DNA of 64,000 nt, taken from assembly GCF_000346465.2 (NCBI RefSeq), contig NC_034009.1, positions 32,653,251-32,717,250 on the forward strand, written 5' to 3'. The notes under the pieces were generated by a model that saw only the letters and a program-made list of their open reading frames with translations, was not told where the DNA came from and made no database searches. This DNA is from Prunus persica (Eukaryota > Streptophyta > Magnoliopsida > Rosales > Rosaceae). The translations under genes were made by a program, and so were the position numbers. Position 1 is the stretch's first letter. Each line of letters opens with the position of its first letter. Shown here piece by piece: positions 22,501 to 35,903 of the stretch.

Positions 22501-25500
22501 CTCCTGATTCTTTCGAGGTGTATGGCTTTAATGTTGTCGAAAAGGAAGATTAGAGCACTTACATATAAAATTCAGAAACTTATCTTTCTGCCAATCTCTA
22601 GTACTATAACGCAGGGAATGACTGCAATCACAAAGATGGCTCTGGTTACATATCTTTAAGGGCTTCAGATTTCAGGGCTGTACTTTGATAAATTGACCAA
22701 TTAGAAGTTCTCAAGGGGTATTTTGAAACATCTCGCAAATTTTCTATAAGACATGCTTCTCAATGTAATCACATTTGGAATATAATGATTGCAGTAAAAA
22801 CAAAAAAATATAAATGTATCACTCGTGCCTAGTTTAATCTATGAATTCTTTTGTTACCTCATAGGAGCCATAGCCATAGAGTAGCAATGGATCCGATCCA
22901 TCAAGTTTTATGAGATCCTTCCTGTAAACAATTGATATTGGAATCTGAGTACCATCTGAAGCATTAGCCCATTTCCTTTCAGTAACATAATTTGATGCTT
23001 CAAAACCTCCCAAAACCTGAGAAACAAAATTGACAACAATGCTTCTGAATTACAATCTTCAAATTTGTGTCTAATTTGACAGTAAGAAAAAGGCAACACT
23101 TGACCAGGCATCAAATAACTCAGGAAGATGCCATAGAACCCAACTTTTTTGCCAACTCCCTCATGTACGAGGTTCTGTGATATCATGGATCTCATTCCAT
23201 GCAAGACAATTGGGGGGACAAAAAACAAAGCAGACAAAATTGGGGAAAAAGTCAAGTGTAAAGCATTTTCCAATAACGTAATCAATACAGAAGTGACTAC
23301 TGTATATGAAATGGAAATGAAAATGTGTAAAAGTTCCACTTTAAATATTTAACTTTGAAAACCAAAATAGTCCTTCTACACAGTAAATAAACTTCCTGCG
23401 GTTGGAATTTCATTGCTATTTCCCCCACAAAATCTCACATCATCATACTAATAAGAAACCCAATTGCATACCCTTCTTTTTTCAGGAAAAAAAACTATGT
23501 TGTGTTAAGTTTATACAATTTTGAACAATGACCGCACTGAACCAACTTATGTTCTTTCTTTTAGCTTCCTTATACAAACTACAAGTTCTTGGTTGGTATA
23601 GTATATGGAGTATTCGAAAATGAAAGAGAACAAAAATATAAGAACAAGATAATATGAGTGAATATTATGATCATGTCATGCAAAACCAGCATTCTCCCTA
23701 GACCTACAATAAACTTCGCATTAGTAAACAGATATGACCATTAAAGAAGGTAACATTTTCACACAACACACACACACACACTCATGCACACGCAAAAACA
23801 CATTTACACACATACACTCACAAAGGAACCCTGAGGCCAGGTATATATATTAAAGGTAATAAACGAAATCTTAATATCCAAAATAAAATAAAGTATAAAT
23901 TCATTACTGTTGCAAGTTGAACCAATAACATTCCTATAAGGAGAGTTAAGTAAGACACAATAGCAAGCTTTGAAATGCCAATAAAAACGACTTACTGTTT
24001 CGATCTTCTTCAAAACAGAAATGCCTGTCTTCATATCATAATCATATACAGACGGAGGTGTTTTCATCGAGCTATAAGAAAATCTTAAAATTCTGGAAGA
24101 AAATTCTGATCCTAATAGATCCACAGAGTATGAGGGATCCGAAAAATTGACAGCTTGACCACCATCAAGGCTTTTAAGCGGTTGTCCAACATCTGGAAGG
24201 TGATAGATAGTGACTTTTGGTAGACCCTCTTCACGCTCATTTACAACAAGGTGATCACTAAAAAGTTGCATATCCTGAATTTTTACACTGAAGAAAATTC
24301 TAATTAGTATGCTTAAAATAAGAAAGAAAATGTGCCTGCTAAAAATAGTGTGAAGGTAAAAAAATTGCCAAAGATATTTCACGCCCTGAGAAAAATTCTA
24401 GAATGAATATGCAAATGCATAAGCAGCAATTGGACAATATGGCATGGAGGACTGAACAACACATCTAACTCCGTCCATTGTTATAACTCTCTTATTTACA
24501 GTTAAAAGAGCACATCAAAGGAAAATAGCTAGAGAAAGGCTCCAGAAAAAAGTTCAGTTTCATTTCTAAAAAACATATTGCAAATCACATTTAGATATCA
24601 AATGTTTTCAATCATGCATATCACATTCAATTTACACTTAAGCTGATAATGCCACAACTAGGACATAAGACATAATTTTCATAGTTCTTAAAATTTTTAA
24701 AAATGACAAGTCAATTCATGAACATTTTAAGGTCATGAATGAGGATGAAACTACCAAATTTGATGATTACCTTTCCCTGTGTGGAAGAAGAACAGTAGTT
24801 TCAGATGTATTTTCCAGTGGACAAGCAATTACTTCAGAATTAAAACATTTGTCGCTTCTCCTCATTATAAAAAAATGATTTCCTCGATGACTAACAAATG
24901 TATTAATGCCATTTACACGAGGTGTCAGAACCACAAGCCCATCTTCAAGCTTTGCAATATTGAGGTAAAAGCTGAATCTTGTAATTTTACTTCCAGATCC
25001 AACAAATAAGAATTTTTTGCTCTCAGAAGTTTGAAGGTCAAGAGAAAACATATCATCCTTTTCATGATAGAGGCACGAGTCACTTGACTGTTCTGTTCCC
25101 AACTTATGTAACCATGCCTATTAAAAAGAAAACACCCTATAAGCTAAACAAAAAGGATTAAGCAGTACTTTACTCATAAAAGTAAACGATCGAACAGAAT
25201 GCATGTAAAAGTTCTCTTCTGTGTGAGTGAGCCAGACAGGGGTAAAGCATGACCTCCTGGCTCACTGCAACAAGACAAACCAGCAAGAAAACAGAAGGGA
25301 CTTGTACAGAAATATAGGTGGATGCATCCTAACGAGGCATTGAGCACAATAACTAATAGTCAACGAAAATAAACACAGGAGAGCCTCATACATATGATGT
25401 AAACAAATGGGGGGAAGCGTGGTAACAGAACAACTGGTAAGTTGCTAAATTATAATATTTACCTAAACATGAAGATCTTCAACACCAATACGATAGCTAA

Positions 25501-26861
25501 ATATCTTATAATGCTCTCCAGTCCTTGAATAATGACAACTCAAAAATTAATGGCACAAAGAATTGAACATGCAGGCGAAGTGGGTGTGTGAAACATGCCG
25601 TGACATGAGAAGCAGAGGGCTCGAAGAAGTAGAATCAAACCTTGTCAGGCCGGAGAGTTTCATCCCTTGTAATATAAACTAAAGCCTCATCACCAGCCCA
25701 TGCAAGATTGGATGTTGCATTAACTAGAGGCAGTCCCACAGGAGCACCTGTCTCAGCATCAATGACATGAATTGTATAAATTTCATTTCCTTTGGTGTCT
25801 TCTGCATATGCCGCCAATTTATTATTTGGACTAACCTGAAGAAGCAATTACAACAAAGTGGAGAACTTTGTATAATCAAACAAGAAACCACTGCAATATC
25901 TTTTATAATCATATACACCATTGTTGTGGTTACCTTAAAAGCAGCAATGCTATAATAGTCATGGTTTTGAGCCTTAATATTCTCATCCAAGATTACATGC
26001 TCGGTAGGAGCATCAGGTCCGGTGGGCATTGTATCGTATACAGAGAGTGGGGCCTCAGCCTCAAAGTTGGGTATTAAGCGACGACAATGCTGAACATATT
26101 CCTTACCCTTCAAAGTCCTTTGATAGTAATGGTAGGGACCTTTTCGTTCAGGTGCAGATATATCATCCTCCTTGATCCTCCCCCTCATCTCAGCGTACAG
26201 TTCATCTTCAAATTTCTTAGTTCCTAATGTAAATAAATAAATAAAAAATAAAATAACATTGCTTTGCTACTAAAGTTAGAAACAAGCAAACAAAAACAAA
26301 ATAACAAAATAATTGCATTTTATTTATAAGAACATGTGTGTGTTGGTTAAGTTTTGTAAGTAATAGATTAAAGGCTGTTGAATGAAGATCAAATCAAAGT
26401 CGAAATACAGACAATTAATAGTTGAATACATGTAACAAAGACAAATGAGACGGAAACGAAGGGATAAGATGGAAAGAACAGATAGGTGGATACCTACCGG
26501 ACATGAGGAATTGGGTGTAAGCGTTCTCTTGTTGAAGGTAAGAGAGGACGTCGGGGTTGGAGCGAGAGTTGTCTCGAAGCCAATAGTAGTTGTCCACTCT
26601 CACGTCTCCGAACATCTCCATCTTATGCTCCACCTTCTTTGCCATCGGAGGGGGAGGGGGAGGCTCACTCTGGTTCATCCTCACTGCTGCTGCTGCTGCT
26701 ACTGATGATGACGATGACGATGACGCTAGGACGGTGATGGATGCAGAGGCACCAATTGACGACAATAAAACTGCTTGAAGGTACACAAGCTGCTGTACCA
26801 GGTTTACAAAGCTCACACCCCTGCTGGCCCTGTGGCTCGGGATTCTCATCACCATTCTCAT
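19506..26861 (-). CDS. Oligopeptidase B / prolyl-oligopeptidase-family serine peptidase, copy 2
   Basis: Eleven exons, minus strand: 26498-26861, 25934-26223, 25641-25835, 24771-25117, 23996-24287, 22858-23016, 21507-21872, 20893-20958, 20599-20647, 19845-19968, 19506-19596. Every exon except the first has exactly the length of its partner in copy 1. The total gives 780 residues with no frameshift or premature stop seen. Exon 1 differs by 24 bases, mostly in the leader and Ser/Ala runs. The triad is kept: Ser about 625, Asp about 710, His about 745. The residue before the nucleophile is Ser (DGSSAGG), where copy 1 has Arg. Scattered amino-acid changes spread over all domains suggest a young, probably functional paralogue. 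Confidence 0.9.
21109..21135 (+). repeat. Poly-A tract in intron of copy 2
   Basis: A run of about 26 A in intron 7 of oligopeptidase copy 2. Copy 1 has only a short broken A stretch here, so it expanded after duplication. Confidence 0.85.
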
Positions 26862-27027
26862 CTTTGCTATATATGAGTTCAGAATTTATTTTGTAGTGAA
26901 TGAGACCTCAACATTTGGATTTTGGGAGCGAGGGAGAGGCCAACTCTCAACTCAACTAGAAAAACGAAAAATGGTATTGTCGTTTTGCACCCTCCGATAA
27001 CATCCATTTTAACATGTATTTATTTTA

Positions 27028-28173
27028 GGTTTATTTACTATATTACCCTCTGAAACTTCTATCAAACTTCATTTTACTCTCCTAAAGTAAAGGTGACCCA
27101 CTTAACATCTTTGACCGTAATTTCGTATTCCATTTTATCCCCACCATTATCTCCATTAATAACTCTATTAGTTTTGATGATGTGACATGACTATTTTAGT
27201 CTTTTTATCAAATATAATTAATTATTTAATTAAAAAATAAAGATATTGCTTCTCTATTCTTTAAAAAAAATATATATAATAAAAACTACCCAGATCCAAC
27301 TCTGGTTAAAGATCCATATCCTCCCCAAAAATGGCCTCATCCTTTCTTCTTTCTCCTCTTTCTGCAACAAACCACCACACCATCATCCACAACCATCCAA
27401 ACCCACCCACACCCCCCACCGGGCATACCCACCCAATCCCCAAAGATTATGACCCTGAATTTGGCATCCATTGCAATTGGTGTCATTCCCCTATAGAGGA
27501 ATTAGGGGAATTGACTAACTAAAAAATTAAAAACTTTTTTAATGGCAGAGGTTCTCTCTCCGTTGGGGTGGGGTGGCTATTGAGGCCGAGGAAGTTCAGG
27601 GGGCAGCTGGATATATGGTGTTGGTTTCAGATGATTTGGGGTCGAGGGAGTGTGGATGGCTTGGGTGATAGTTTGGTGGATGGGTAAGGGTGGGGCTGCA
27701 CTGTTTGCTTAATGTTTTTATTTTATTTATTTTTTAAATCTGTTGTTTTATTTTTTTTCTTAATCCTTTATTCGTTTGTTTTCATTTTCTTTTGTTAATT
27801 TATTACAATTTTACGATTTATTTATTTATTTTATTTTATTTTTAAAGCATAGTGAAGAAAGATTTTTATTTATTAATTTTTCTAATGTTTTAAATATATT
27901 TTTTAATTAAATAGGTAATTACATTATTTTATATTTTATTTAATTTAAACAAGAAAAAATAGGCTATTCATATGATACATCATCACTTGTGATAAAAAGA
28001 CTAAAATATCACTGTCACGTCATCAAAACTAATAGAGTTATTAATGGAGATAACGGTTCGGGATAAAATGGGGCACAAAATCATGGTCGAGAGGATTAAG
28101 TGGACTATTTTAACTTTTGGAAAGTAAAATAAGATTTGACCGAAGTTTTAAAGAGCACTATAATAAATAAGCC
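27028..28173. mobile_element. Non-autonomous MULE-type element with 9-bp target-site duplication
   Basis: Flanked by the direct repeat TTTATTTTA at 27019-27027 and 28174-28182. The ends are long imperfect inverted repeats: about 27028-27209 matches the reverse complement of about 27991-28173, sharing TAATAACTCTATTAGTTTTG and TATTTTAGTCTTTTTATC. A 9-bp duplication plus long TIRs is the Mutator-like signature. No transposase is encoded. The centre (27320-27700) is GC-richer than its surroundings and holds a short frame (27331-27522) beginning MASSFLLSPLSATNHH, possibly a captured gene fragment. The element is absent from block 1. Confidence 0.85.
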
Positions 28174-28245
28174 TTTATTTTAAGTAAAATCTATAACATT
28201 ATGCCCGGGCTTTCATCGAACACGTGGTACATTTATGTATAGTTT

Positions 28246-28876
28246 GATGGCTAATCAAATATCTCCGGACCAATTTTCGAAAAAAAGATGGCTGAACAAT
28301 TTTGACATTCTATCAGTTATTCATATCGCTCATTTGTCCTTGAAATCTTGTAACTTAGTACAAACTTGTAATTAAATTACTCATCTGTTTTACGCGCTAT
28401 AATTTGCTGCTCCAGAAAATTAAAAATGACAGTTACTTCAACCTCAGAAATTCAGGTCACGAATAAAACTGGGTTCTAAATGAAATGCGTGCCATTAGAC
28501 ATAGGCATAAATATTAAATAACAAAATGCTAGTTCTAATTTGGGCATTGCTGCATGATACAGTAGACATGTATTCCAAAAGGGGGCAGACACGAAGAAAC
28601 ATAACAAAATGTAACGGGCATGGATTAAGAATTGAAAAAGGGTTTAGGAGCCATGAGCAACCTAGTAAGTAATACACACAACCCATGAATGTCAAATTGT
28701 CTAGCAGCCAGACCAGATGGAAAACCTCAATCTCAAGGCAGGATCTCCAGCCAAGTATTAAAGGAGATCCACCAGACCGCGACCTATTCAAGGCTCTTCT
28801 CTGTTACAGTACTCTCAACACCTATACCAAGACTTAAATGATTATACAAATGACGCAGCCAAATCAGTCCAACTGA
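28246..28876. other. Intergenic and 3' flank of the phosphatase gene
   Basis: Right edge of the duplication, followed by the presumed 3' UTR of the minus-strand phosphatase gene. No other gene is seen. Confidence 0.5.
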
Positions 28877-31800
28877 TCATAAGAAATAAGGTACTCCTGT
28901 CCTGGGTCCTCTCATCTGGTTGTTCTCCTCTGTTTCAGTGAAGAACTTCACCTCTCTCTCCTGTTTCAAATGAAAGAAGATGAAGCCTGATCAACGGCAT
29001 GGTTTTACACTCATAAAAATTACTAGCTGAGGGATCCTTGGTATAGCCTTAAATTCCGGCTAATCGTTTGACATCAAAATTACTAAAAGCATCATTTCCA
29101 TGTGAAGACAGCATTCAAGATAACAATCTCAATAAAACGCAGCAAAAAGAACAAAGAAAACAGCAGCAACACCAATGCCGTTGCCACCACCATTACCAAA
29201 AATGTGGAAGCACCATTTAGAACTATGCTAAATGCTTAAACTTGCATTTCCAATAAATATATACACGCAGATGCAAATATAAATACAATTGTGCAATATA
29301 ACAAAACCAATACAAACCTATAAGCAATCCATGTAAGTATGGCATATATGCGGACCTATCTTTATAGGAAAGATGTGGACATATCTCATTAATAGGTTTG
29401 ACTATGAGTTTACAAACTAACCAAATTAGGTAGAGATTTAATTCATTTCTTCTAATGATCCAGAACCAAGTACACCTACTCCAGAACTGTTTAGAATCTT
29501 AAAATTGAGAGTGCGCTCATGGATGTTAAAAACTCTCTCAGAACTAGTTTCAGGTACTAGAAACAATCAACGTTAAATATGCATGTATCCTAATTAGACA
29601 TATCATACAAGTTTGCTGCATCTGATAATTTTCCATTAATCATTAAGAAAAAAACAGAAGGCATAGGTGAGCTTGTAATGTTTACCATATTGTCGTTAAA
29701 ACTCAAAATAGAAGCTACATTCCCACACCGATAACAGTAATTTGGTGCCGACCAGACCTGCAAAATTCAAGAACCCAACTACTCAATCCAACTTTTACAA
29801 TGTATACCCAAAAAAAACTAATATAAAAAGTTCAGAATCTCACAGTTACAAGGCCCTTATCTTGAAACATGTACTTAAGACCTTCTTGAACAAGTTGGTG
29901 TGCCCGACAAACCAGATCAAGATTATTTATGTGGTTGAACTGGAGAAAAAGAAAATTCTTAAGCTTTTGTAAGAGAGAGAGAGAGAGAGAGAGACAGAGA
30001 CAGAGAGAGACAGAGAGACAACAAGCAGGTATGTATCCTACTTAATTTGAAATCAGATCGAGTTACCTCAGAAGTGACTCTGGATCCAAAAAGCCAACCT
30101 GCTCCACGTGGACTTACTGCCCATGTTTCAATATCTTCAGGATCACTCCACATGAGATCACAAAATGGCCCCTCGTGTGGAATTTCACAGTTTCTCTCAA
30201 TAACCCTTATCTGTTTGGAAAAAGCATGTGCAGTGATGATGATGCTGGAAATGGCAAATTGTAACCCAAAAAAATAAGATAATCATACAAATGGTAGCAT
30301 TTTCATATCATGGGTATAGGTGCTTCAAATAGAGGGAACTGAGTTAAAAAAATAAAAGCTAAACTTGTTTGAGAACAAGGCCATAGGATAAGTGCTTCTT
30401 TGAAAAGCTAAACTAACATTCACGGGATAAGTGCTTCTTTCAATTGATTAACACGCAAAAGTACAGAATCAAAGAAACTGTTAATCATATCCATGCAAGA
30501 AGCCTCCATGCAAAGTGTCTAATGCAAAATTGCACTGTAGCAACATGCATGAAAAACATAAATACATACATATACCAACAAGTTAAAATGCATATCAAGA
30601 AGGGGTTACTTGATCAATTGTTCGGATGTCAGGAGAAAGTCCACCATGGACACATAGCACCTGGGATGACAAACCAAATAAACATATTTACTATCAAAAA
30701 GTACACCACAGATAAGAGATACATACTAACACAAACACACAGACATATACATAGAGAGAGGGAGAGAGGAGGTTTACAGTTCCATCTATAATTGCTGAAA
30801 GCGTCAGATAGTCGAAAACATCTGTACAGTACCGCCATGCATTAGCATTTCCATACTTCCTCTGACATTCATCATAAAAGCCATATACCTAACAGGGATG
30901 AAAACTATTGATTAAGAACCATCACACCATCAATGCCAACAACCCCAGCCTTATTAAAGCCTCTGGTCTGAGAAGAGATACTATGGTTAATGATCATCAA
31001 TGCTGTGAGCATCACTACTCAGACCATGGGGTGCCAAAACCAGAGGGAAGTGCTCCTGCCTTCCAGAATAGAGTGATGAAAATAATGTCCAACCGAATGT
31101 CTGAATATGAAAGGTTTCACAAAAAGTATTAATTCCTTTTCTTTATACTTGTTTTTTTTAAATACATTTTTTACAACATATTGACCCCCAAAAAAAAAAA
31201 GAATTTTACTAAGAAAAAACAAGTGTTCCCAGTTCACCGTGGAAAGGGGGTATGCATTATGCAATGAGGAGCAGTAGAAAGAACTAGCAGGTAAAAAGTA
31301 GAAACCAAAACTCTTCAATAGAAAGCCAAATTTAAGGCCGCTATATAAAAGTTCTAAGGACAATGGACTTTTTACTGCTGGGTCATATCCTCCTAATCCT
31401 TAAAGTTCCTATCATTGCTCCCTTCCCATAAACACCACAATATCTTACCGCTATCCAATTCAATATATATTTTCAAAAGGCTTTATTGAAATAAGCTCAG
31501 GGAGTTATATATTCAGATGTAATTCATTTATCAACTCAATTTTTTGCACACAACAACTCTTGCAATTGACTCCATTATATTAGGCCTCCATCACATGCTA
31601 AACTAACAATTCCGTTACAGTGCCCTAAAGTACTTCTGAATACAAAAAATTATGACTTCATTTCAGCCACCAACAGCTTTAACCAAATAATGCTCACATG
31701 AACGAGATGTACTTTCTGGCTTTGAGCAAAGGAAAATAGCATGGAAACTCTCAGCCTGAATTTGAGTATTTAACATACAATTCAAGGCAGTCGTTAATAA

Positions 31801-34298
31801 TTGTCTGTTCCAAAACACTATACAATATCTACCTGGGTAAGTTGCCTGCTTTCATGATTACCACGCAAAAGGGTAATATGAGCTGGATACCTATAGGCCA
31901 CCATCAAGAAAAAAGGAATATTAGCTTCTTGAAGGATGAGAAGAAAAGAACAACAGCAATCACACATTCACTTCACCATAGCCAGATGCAGATATTAATT
32001 AAAGCTTTCTTTCGTAGTACACAAAATAACTTTATAGAAACAGAAATAGTAGAAAACAATAGACAAGATGCCCTAAAAACATAACTTTTAGAAACAAACT
32101 AAAATTAAAGAGAAATAAATAGTACAAAACAATGGACAAAATGTCCACTAAATAAAAGATCTAGAGAGCTCTAAAGCAGCACCCAAAAAAACATGAGCCA
32201 GAAATGAAACAGAAGCCAGCAATAAACAACTGCTTCCAATTTTAAAATAACAATAATAATAATAACAATCCTTAAACTCTGAAGATATCAAAGCCCATGG
32301 AGATGGCAGGTAAGAGTTTATATCTCCTATATCGTGCAAAATTTCTCATCAGCATTCTTTTTTACCAGGAAATTCAAATTACAAAACTTTGTCTCCACTA
32401 AACCAGTAAGAAAGTTGTTATCGGAAAAAATAAAAATAAAAACAGATATAAGCACATTAAGCAATGATGATAACCACAGAGAGAGAGGGTGAGAAAGAGA
32501 AAGAGAAAGAGAGAAAGGGTAGAAATACAACAATTTTTGTATGTCTACAACTTAGTCTATATGATATACAGAGCTTCCCTCCTCAGCTAATGACACTTGG
32601 CAGTCAAAATAACATTTAAATACAATAGCCTTTTAAAACCACACACACTAACATTTCAACATAAGTACCTTGGAGCAATGCACTCAACTATCAACTCCAC
32701 ATTGTACTTGTTCTACCAACTAAAAGAACCAACATATTTGTGTGCATCTATCTATAGTTATATATACAATAGTCCTTCACAAGTTAAATTTCTAACATAA
32801 ATGCCATAAGCAAGGACTCTACCTTACTGAAAAGGATAATTTAGTACTGACCCAAATGACAACTGAACCATACACCGCATATCAGAGGGCTGCAATGCAT
32901 GTTAAAGGCATACTAACATGGTGCATAATCATAAGAACCAAAACAGTAAAGAAGTGGGTGTGACTGAAGTACTGTTTTGAAAAGCATGTGCATGACTGCA
33001 GTTAACCATTGACCATATAATTATGCACAATCTTCCAACAAAAAATCTATGGTATATGTACCTCGCTTTAAGAAGCAAAAGGATAGTGAAAACTTCAAGG
33101 CTATTGTAACCTCGATCAACAAAATCTCCCTGCCAAGAATTCAGGAATATTAAGCACCCCAAGAAAACAGGCAAATGGTATTTAATGATGATGGGTAGAG
33201 ATGTAATCACAACTTTATAATGAAAAATAAAAGCATACCATGAATATGTAATTCGTCTCTGGTACATGGCCTCCAGTCTGGAAAAGTTTCATTAGGTCGT
33301 GGAACTGGCCATGAATATCACCACAAACAGTGACCGGACTGTTTACAGGTTGCACATTGGACTCCTCAATAAGAATCTCTTTTACCTGTAATAGTTACAA
33401 TGATAAATAAGGTCAATAAAAAAATAAACCTCCTCTTGACAAGGAAAACCTGAAATTATTCATGGGAATGTTCATATTTCCCTGCAAACAGAGCACCAGA
33501 AGAATTCCATACGACACTCTGAAGAATAATACTGATCCAAACAATTTTCAATAACTACCTTTAATGTGTGTGTGCAAAAATTATTGCAAGAGACCATCAT
33601 AAGTTACCTCCCTCTCATAACATTTACGCAGGGCCCACCAGGACTAATACTTATGCATGAGACATTCCATATCATTAAATCAATGTGCTAATTTTTGAAA
33701 AATAACGATAACAATTGAGCATAAAATCACAAATCATAAAACTTTTTGCCACTTAGGTCACGGACATGTAATGAAACAAAGATTGTTTAAACCCTGGTGA
33801 GCAAGCGTAAGAGAGTTTAGAACGTTCAATACTGTGTCATGTAATGTAGCATGCTCTCTGTGATAAACAAAGACAACCTAAACATATGTAGGCAGTAAGT
33901 GGGGAACAAGGTTATTTCTTTCTATTTTAAACAAAAGGGTATTGAATCTTGAAGCATATCCGTCTATTAGCTACTCAAGCTCAACCAAAGGGCAGTCAAA
34001 AATCATTTGTGGACAAAAATTGAGTTCGGAAGTTTCATTTGTTGATCTTATAGCGCAGAATTTTAAGAAAACAAAATGGAAATCGGATTTCCGATTTGTT
34101 CGAGGAACCAAAGTTATCATACAAGGCGAGTAGTAGTGGGGAGAAAGTTCACAAAAACCAATTTGAATTTAACACAAACGCTAGATATAAAGGAAAGAAA
34201 CAAATAAAGATACGGACGTATTCGCATAGGAGTTGAAGCTCGTCCTCCAATAGATGCTGTCCTTCCTTCACCTTTGAGATCCACTGGTCCAAATCCAT
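28877..34298 (-). CDS. FyPP: Serine/threonine protein phosphatase PP6 catalytic subunit (FyPP-type)
   Basis: Ten exons, minus strand: 34218-34298, 33239-33385, 33062-33129, 31833-31890, 30778-30888, 30610-30660, 30067-30210, 29844-29939, 29686-29757, 28877-28960. Together they give 912 bases and 303 residues, the usual length of plant FyPP1/FyPP3. Catalytic PPP motifs are all present: GDIHG (49-53), GDFVDRG (77-83), RGNHES, the HGGLSPD block, and the C-terminal VPYFL tail typical of methylated PP2A/4/6 enzymes. The start [13 protein letters not shown] is family-typical. FyPP forms a PP6 holoenzyme with a PP2AA scaffold and SAL subunits and acts on PIN proteins and in phytochrome and ABA signalling (family knowledge). 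The intron 1 donor is the weak GTCCGT. Confidence 0.95.
29970..30019 (+). repeat. GA-rich microsatellite
   Basis: (GA)n with CAGA interruptions, in an intron of the phosphatase gene. Confidence 0.85.
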
Positions 34299-34320
34299 CT
34301 CTTCTCTTCCTTCTCTCTGT

Positions 34321-34329
34321 TTAGGGTTT
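34321..34329 (-). promoter_or_regulatory. Telo-box in the phosphatase leader
   Basis: AAACCCTAA on the minus strand, 23 bases upstream of the FyPP start codon. Telo-boxes are common in leaders and promoters of plant housekeeping genes. Function here is inferred only. Confidence 0.5.
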
Positions 34330-34435
34330 TCAGCAACAAACCCAAACGAGAGACGACAATTACGAAATTACAGAAGCAGCGTGTGAGAGTGATGCCAATT
34401 ACGCAATTACCAAACAGACGGATGGGATCTGCCCT

Positions 34436-34436
34436 C

Positions 34437-34467
<31 letters not shown>

Positions 34468-34470
34468 TTT
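34436..34470. repeat. (ATTT)n microsatellite
   Basis: About eight or nine ATTT units in a row upstream of the phosphatase gene. Confidence 0.9.
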
Positions 34471-35903
34471 CGAATGGCTTCGCCAAAAGGCCAATAACCC
34501 GGATTTTATTTTTTTTTTGGTTACCGGCCCCGATTATCAATACTAATTAATTATTTAAACAACAGAAATGTTATTTAGATCGAAAAAATTGACCGCGATC
34601 ATTTTATGTGACTGTTGATTTGGTCATTTCATGGTAAATAATGAGCTCTTGACCACGATCATTTTATGTGACTGTTGATGTTGTTATTTCATAACAATTA
34701 CTGAGCTCAGTTATAATAAAACTTAGAAATAACAAGTTGATGTAACACCTACTTAGAAGAAACTTATAAAAGAATTATTTATTTATATCAATTTGTAAAT
34801 TTAAAGTCATAAAATTAAAGTGCATATTACAAGGATTTCGTAAGATTCATTTATGAATATTAGAAGTTAAGATAAACATTTGGTGAATTATATAGGGTCT
34901 ATAATGTTATGGGGTCGTGATTCAATTTCAAGATTCCATATATTTTGAATGTATTATGAATGTTTACTTAAGGATTTTTATAGAAATGTCACTTGGACTT
35001 ATACTTCAGTTTTCATTTGTCACTTAAATTTTTTTTTTAAAAGAGAAATGTCACTTAAAATTTCAAAATCCATGATTTGTCATCTCACTTTAAGAATATT
35101 TTAGTCTTTTCGTTTTCAAAGGTATTTTAAAAATAGAAAAATCATTATATAAAAAATTGTATATCTTTTAAACAATAAAAATAGAAAGAAAGAAAAAAAT
35201 ACCTTCCCCCATCCCTATGCGCCACTGATGGCTCGAACCAATCCCGCCGCCTACCTTGAAATCCATTCTCCCTTCCCTCTTCCCCTTCCTCTTTCTCTCT
35301 CTACACCATGGAACACCTCTACACACGAATTCCCTCGGCCCACCCAAACCGAATCCACCTTATTCTTCTTCTTTTTTCTTGTCAAAAATTGTAGATACGC
35401 TCAATGAACACCATAAATAAATTTATACATGCTCAAAGAAGATATAAAGAGAGACAGAGAGAGAAGAGTGGGGAGCCGGGTCATGTGTTTTGGGGACCAA
35501 AAAAAAATCTTAAGTTTCCCAAATCCTGATTTTTCCCCTGTTATTATGTAAATATATGCGATAAATGTATAGCGATTTAAATTTGGCAAACGAGGGAAAA
35601 GAAAAGAAAAAAGAAGCCTTCCAAAATTGTTCAGAAAAATAATCACTATTCTTTATTTATTATTGTTTTTCTTTTTTCATTAATAGAAAATTAGACAGAA
35701 ACCTATAAATTATCAAAATGGGTTAACAAAAGCACCTTAAAAGCAAACTATTCTCTGTTTTTATTTTTTTCTTCAAATTTTCGATTACTATTATTTGCAT
35801 CGATTCAGTTTATGATCAAAGAAGATAATTAACAATTTATGAATTCTGAACCCGTACTCGTATCACTAACAAAAAAGAAAGAAAAATTGGGGGAAAAGCC
35901 ATC

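Larger units (their letters stand above)
14246..28245. repeat. Segmental tandem duplication, block 2 (about 14 kb with insertions)
   Basis: Same order and orientation as block 1. The extra length is explained by the Copia fragment (about 2.87 kb, replacing 324 bp) and the MULE-type element (about 1.15 kb). Homology to block 1 fades at about 28245, after a shared TTTATGTATAGTT. Both insertions are absent from block 1, so they postdate the duplication. Confidence 0.9.
34299..35903. other. Divergent intergenic region between phosphatase and G-patch genes
   Basis: Contains an ATTT microsatellite at about 34436-34470 and a 60-base unit repeated twice at 34589-34708 (shared GATCATTTTATGTGACTGTT). 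It presumably holds both promoters. A GA/AG-rich stretch occurs at 35440-35480. No further gene is seen. Confidence 0.6.
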
